Source: Auanema rhodensis
Lineage: Eukaryota > Nematoda > Chromadorea > Rhabditida > Rhabditidae
Direction: 5' to 3'
DNA: 64,000 bases
Assembly: GCA_964057225.1 (NCBI GenBank)
Contig: OZ059894.1
Span: 2,728,001-2,792,000, forward strand
Notes under the pieces: generated by a model
What the model was told of the DNA's origin: nothing
Seen by the model: only the letters and a program-made list of their open reading frames with translations
The model's database searches: none
Made by a program: the position numbers and the translations under genes
Shown here: positions 63,866 to 64,000 of the stretch, one piece after another
How the letters are laid out: every line of letters begins with the position of its first letter
Position numbering within the stretch: the stretch's first letter is position 1

Positions 63866-64000
63866 CTCAACATTGCTTCCAAAAACATTTAGACAAAAAT
63901 TTTTTCGAAAAATTTCAAAATAATTTAGCAAAAAGTAGATGTTTTTAGATTTCTTTTTTCAAGGCAAAGACGATGGACATTGTTATTCAACGAAAAAATT
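63866..64000 (+). repeat. Partial monomer cut by the window edge
   Basis: The first 135 bp of a C-class monomer (ctcaac start, a26, t87). It ends at the window edge within the cgaaaaaatt stretch, so the array continues beyond the window. Confidence 0.95.

Larger units (their letters stand above)
1..64000. repeat. 351-bp A/T-rich satellite DNA array, 182 full copies plus a partial
   Basis: The complete window is one head-to-tail tandem array. Copies start with ctcaac, ctaaac or atcaac at 1, 352, 703, 1054 and so on to 63866, always on the same strand. There are no insertions, inversions or foreign sequence between copies. Copies are 351 bp, except for 17 of 350 bp that each lost one base from a homopolymer run; 182 x 351 minus 17 equals 63,865, which matches the last start exactly. 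Neighbouring copies differ at only a few positions, and some (352-702 and 703-1053) look identical. Long homogeneous arrays of this kind are known from centromeric and pericentromeric heterochromatin of eukaryotes. That location is inferred here, since no flanking DNA is visible. Stop codons break all reading frames in nearly every copy, so the array is non-coding. The family is not one I can name. Confidence 0.98.

Noticed and set aside
1-64000. CRISPR array
   Set aside because: The units are 351 bp with no short direct repeats alternating with unique spacers; variation is scattered substitutions throughout the unit.
1-64000. Known named satellite, such as the Drosophila 1.688 (359-bp) or Tribolium castaneum 360-bp family
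   Set aside because: Monomer length and A/T richness are similar, and the aaaattttttcgaaa stretch is reminiscent of 1.688-type repeats. I cannot match the rest of the monomer to either from memory, so no family name is claimed. A database search would decide.
1-64000. Transposable element or rDNA spacer origin
   Set aside because: No terminal repeats, target-site duplications, reverse transcriptase or transposase fragments, or rRNA sequence were seen in the monomer or between monomers.

Overview
The whole 64,000-base window is one uninterrupted tandem satellite DNA array. A monomer of 351 bp (about 30% G+C in the first copy, counted by hand) repeats head to tail in one orientation from base 1 to base 64,000. 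Tracking each copy by the hexamer at its start (ctcaac, ctaaac or atcaac) gives 182 complete monomers plus a 135-bp partial copy at the right edge. Seventeen monomers are 350 bp because of a one-base deletion, and this accounts exactly for the total length. I see no gene, RNA gene, transposon, inversion or unique sequence, and the array runs off both ends.

The organism is a eukaryote and the region is almost certainly constitutive heterochromatin, probably centromeric or pericentromeric. The sequence carries no taxonomic marker. Monomer length, A/T richness, long A/T tracts and the lack of CpG depletion (11 CpG in the first monomer against about 8 expected) fit an insect, for example a beetle or fly, better than a vertebrate. 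I do not recognise the satellite as a named family.

The array is a mosaic of monomer classes set by linked diagnostic positions (monomer coordinates, first base of ctcaac = 1). A = a at 1. B = consensus. C = a at 26. D = ctaaac start plus a T-run shortened by one. G = g at 52, g at 101, a at 155, a at 174, c at 235, t at 250 and a catggag block. H = a at 115, c at 235, t at 250. These classes are arranged in local higher-order repeats (HORs): a 701-bp dimer (1756-3157), a D-B-A-C tetramer (19998-22803), a 2106/1755-bp hexamer/pentamer family (22804-28419, with relatives at 30.5-33.3 and 45.3-48.4 kb), an octamer of period 2808 bp with an internal 1404-bp period (36843-42107), a 1404-bp tetramer (49826-52633), a G-H dimer (52985-55090) and an A*-B-C-A-C pentamer (56495-62110). 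The right 9 kb is the most uniform part.

Each monomer also holds a set of inverted repeats. The most striking is a perfect 9-bp stem with a GTGA loop at monomer positions 159-180. In RNA of the + strand this would be a GNRA tetraloop hairpin. A common variant breaks one pair of this stem, and three monomers near 30-35 kb carry a second change that restores it. No encoded 'system' is present. What is of interest here is the satellite's higher-order structure, its recombination mosaicism and this conserved hairpin.
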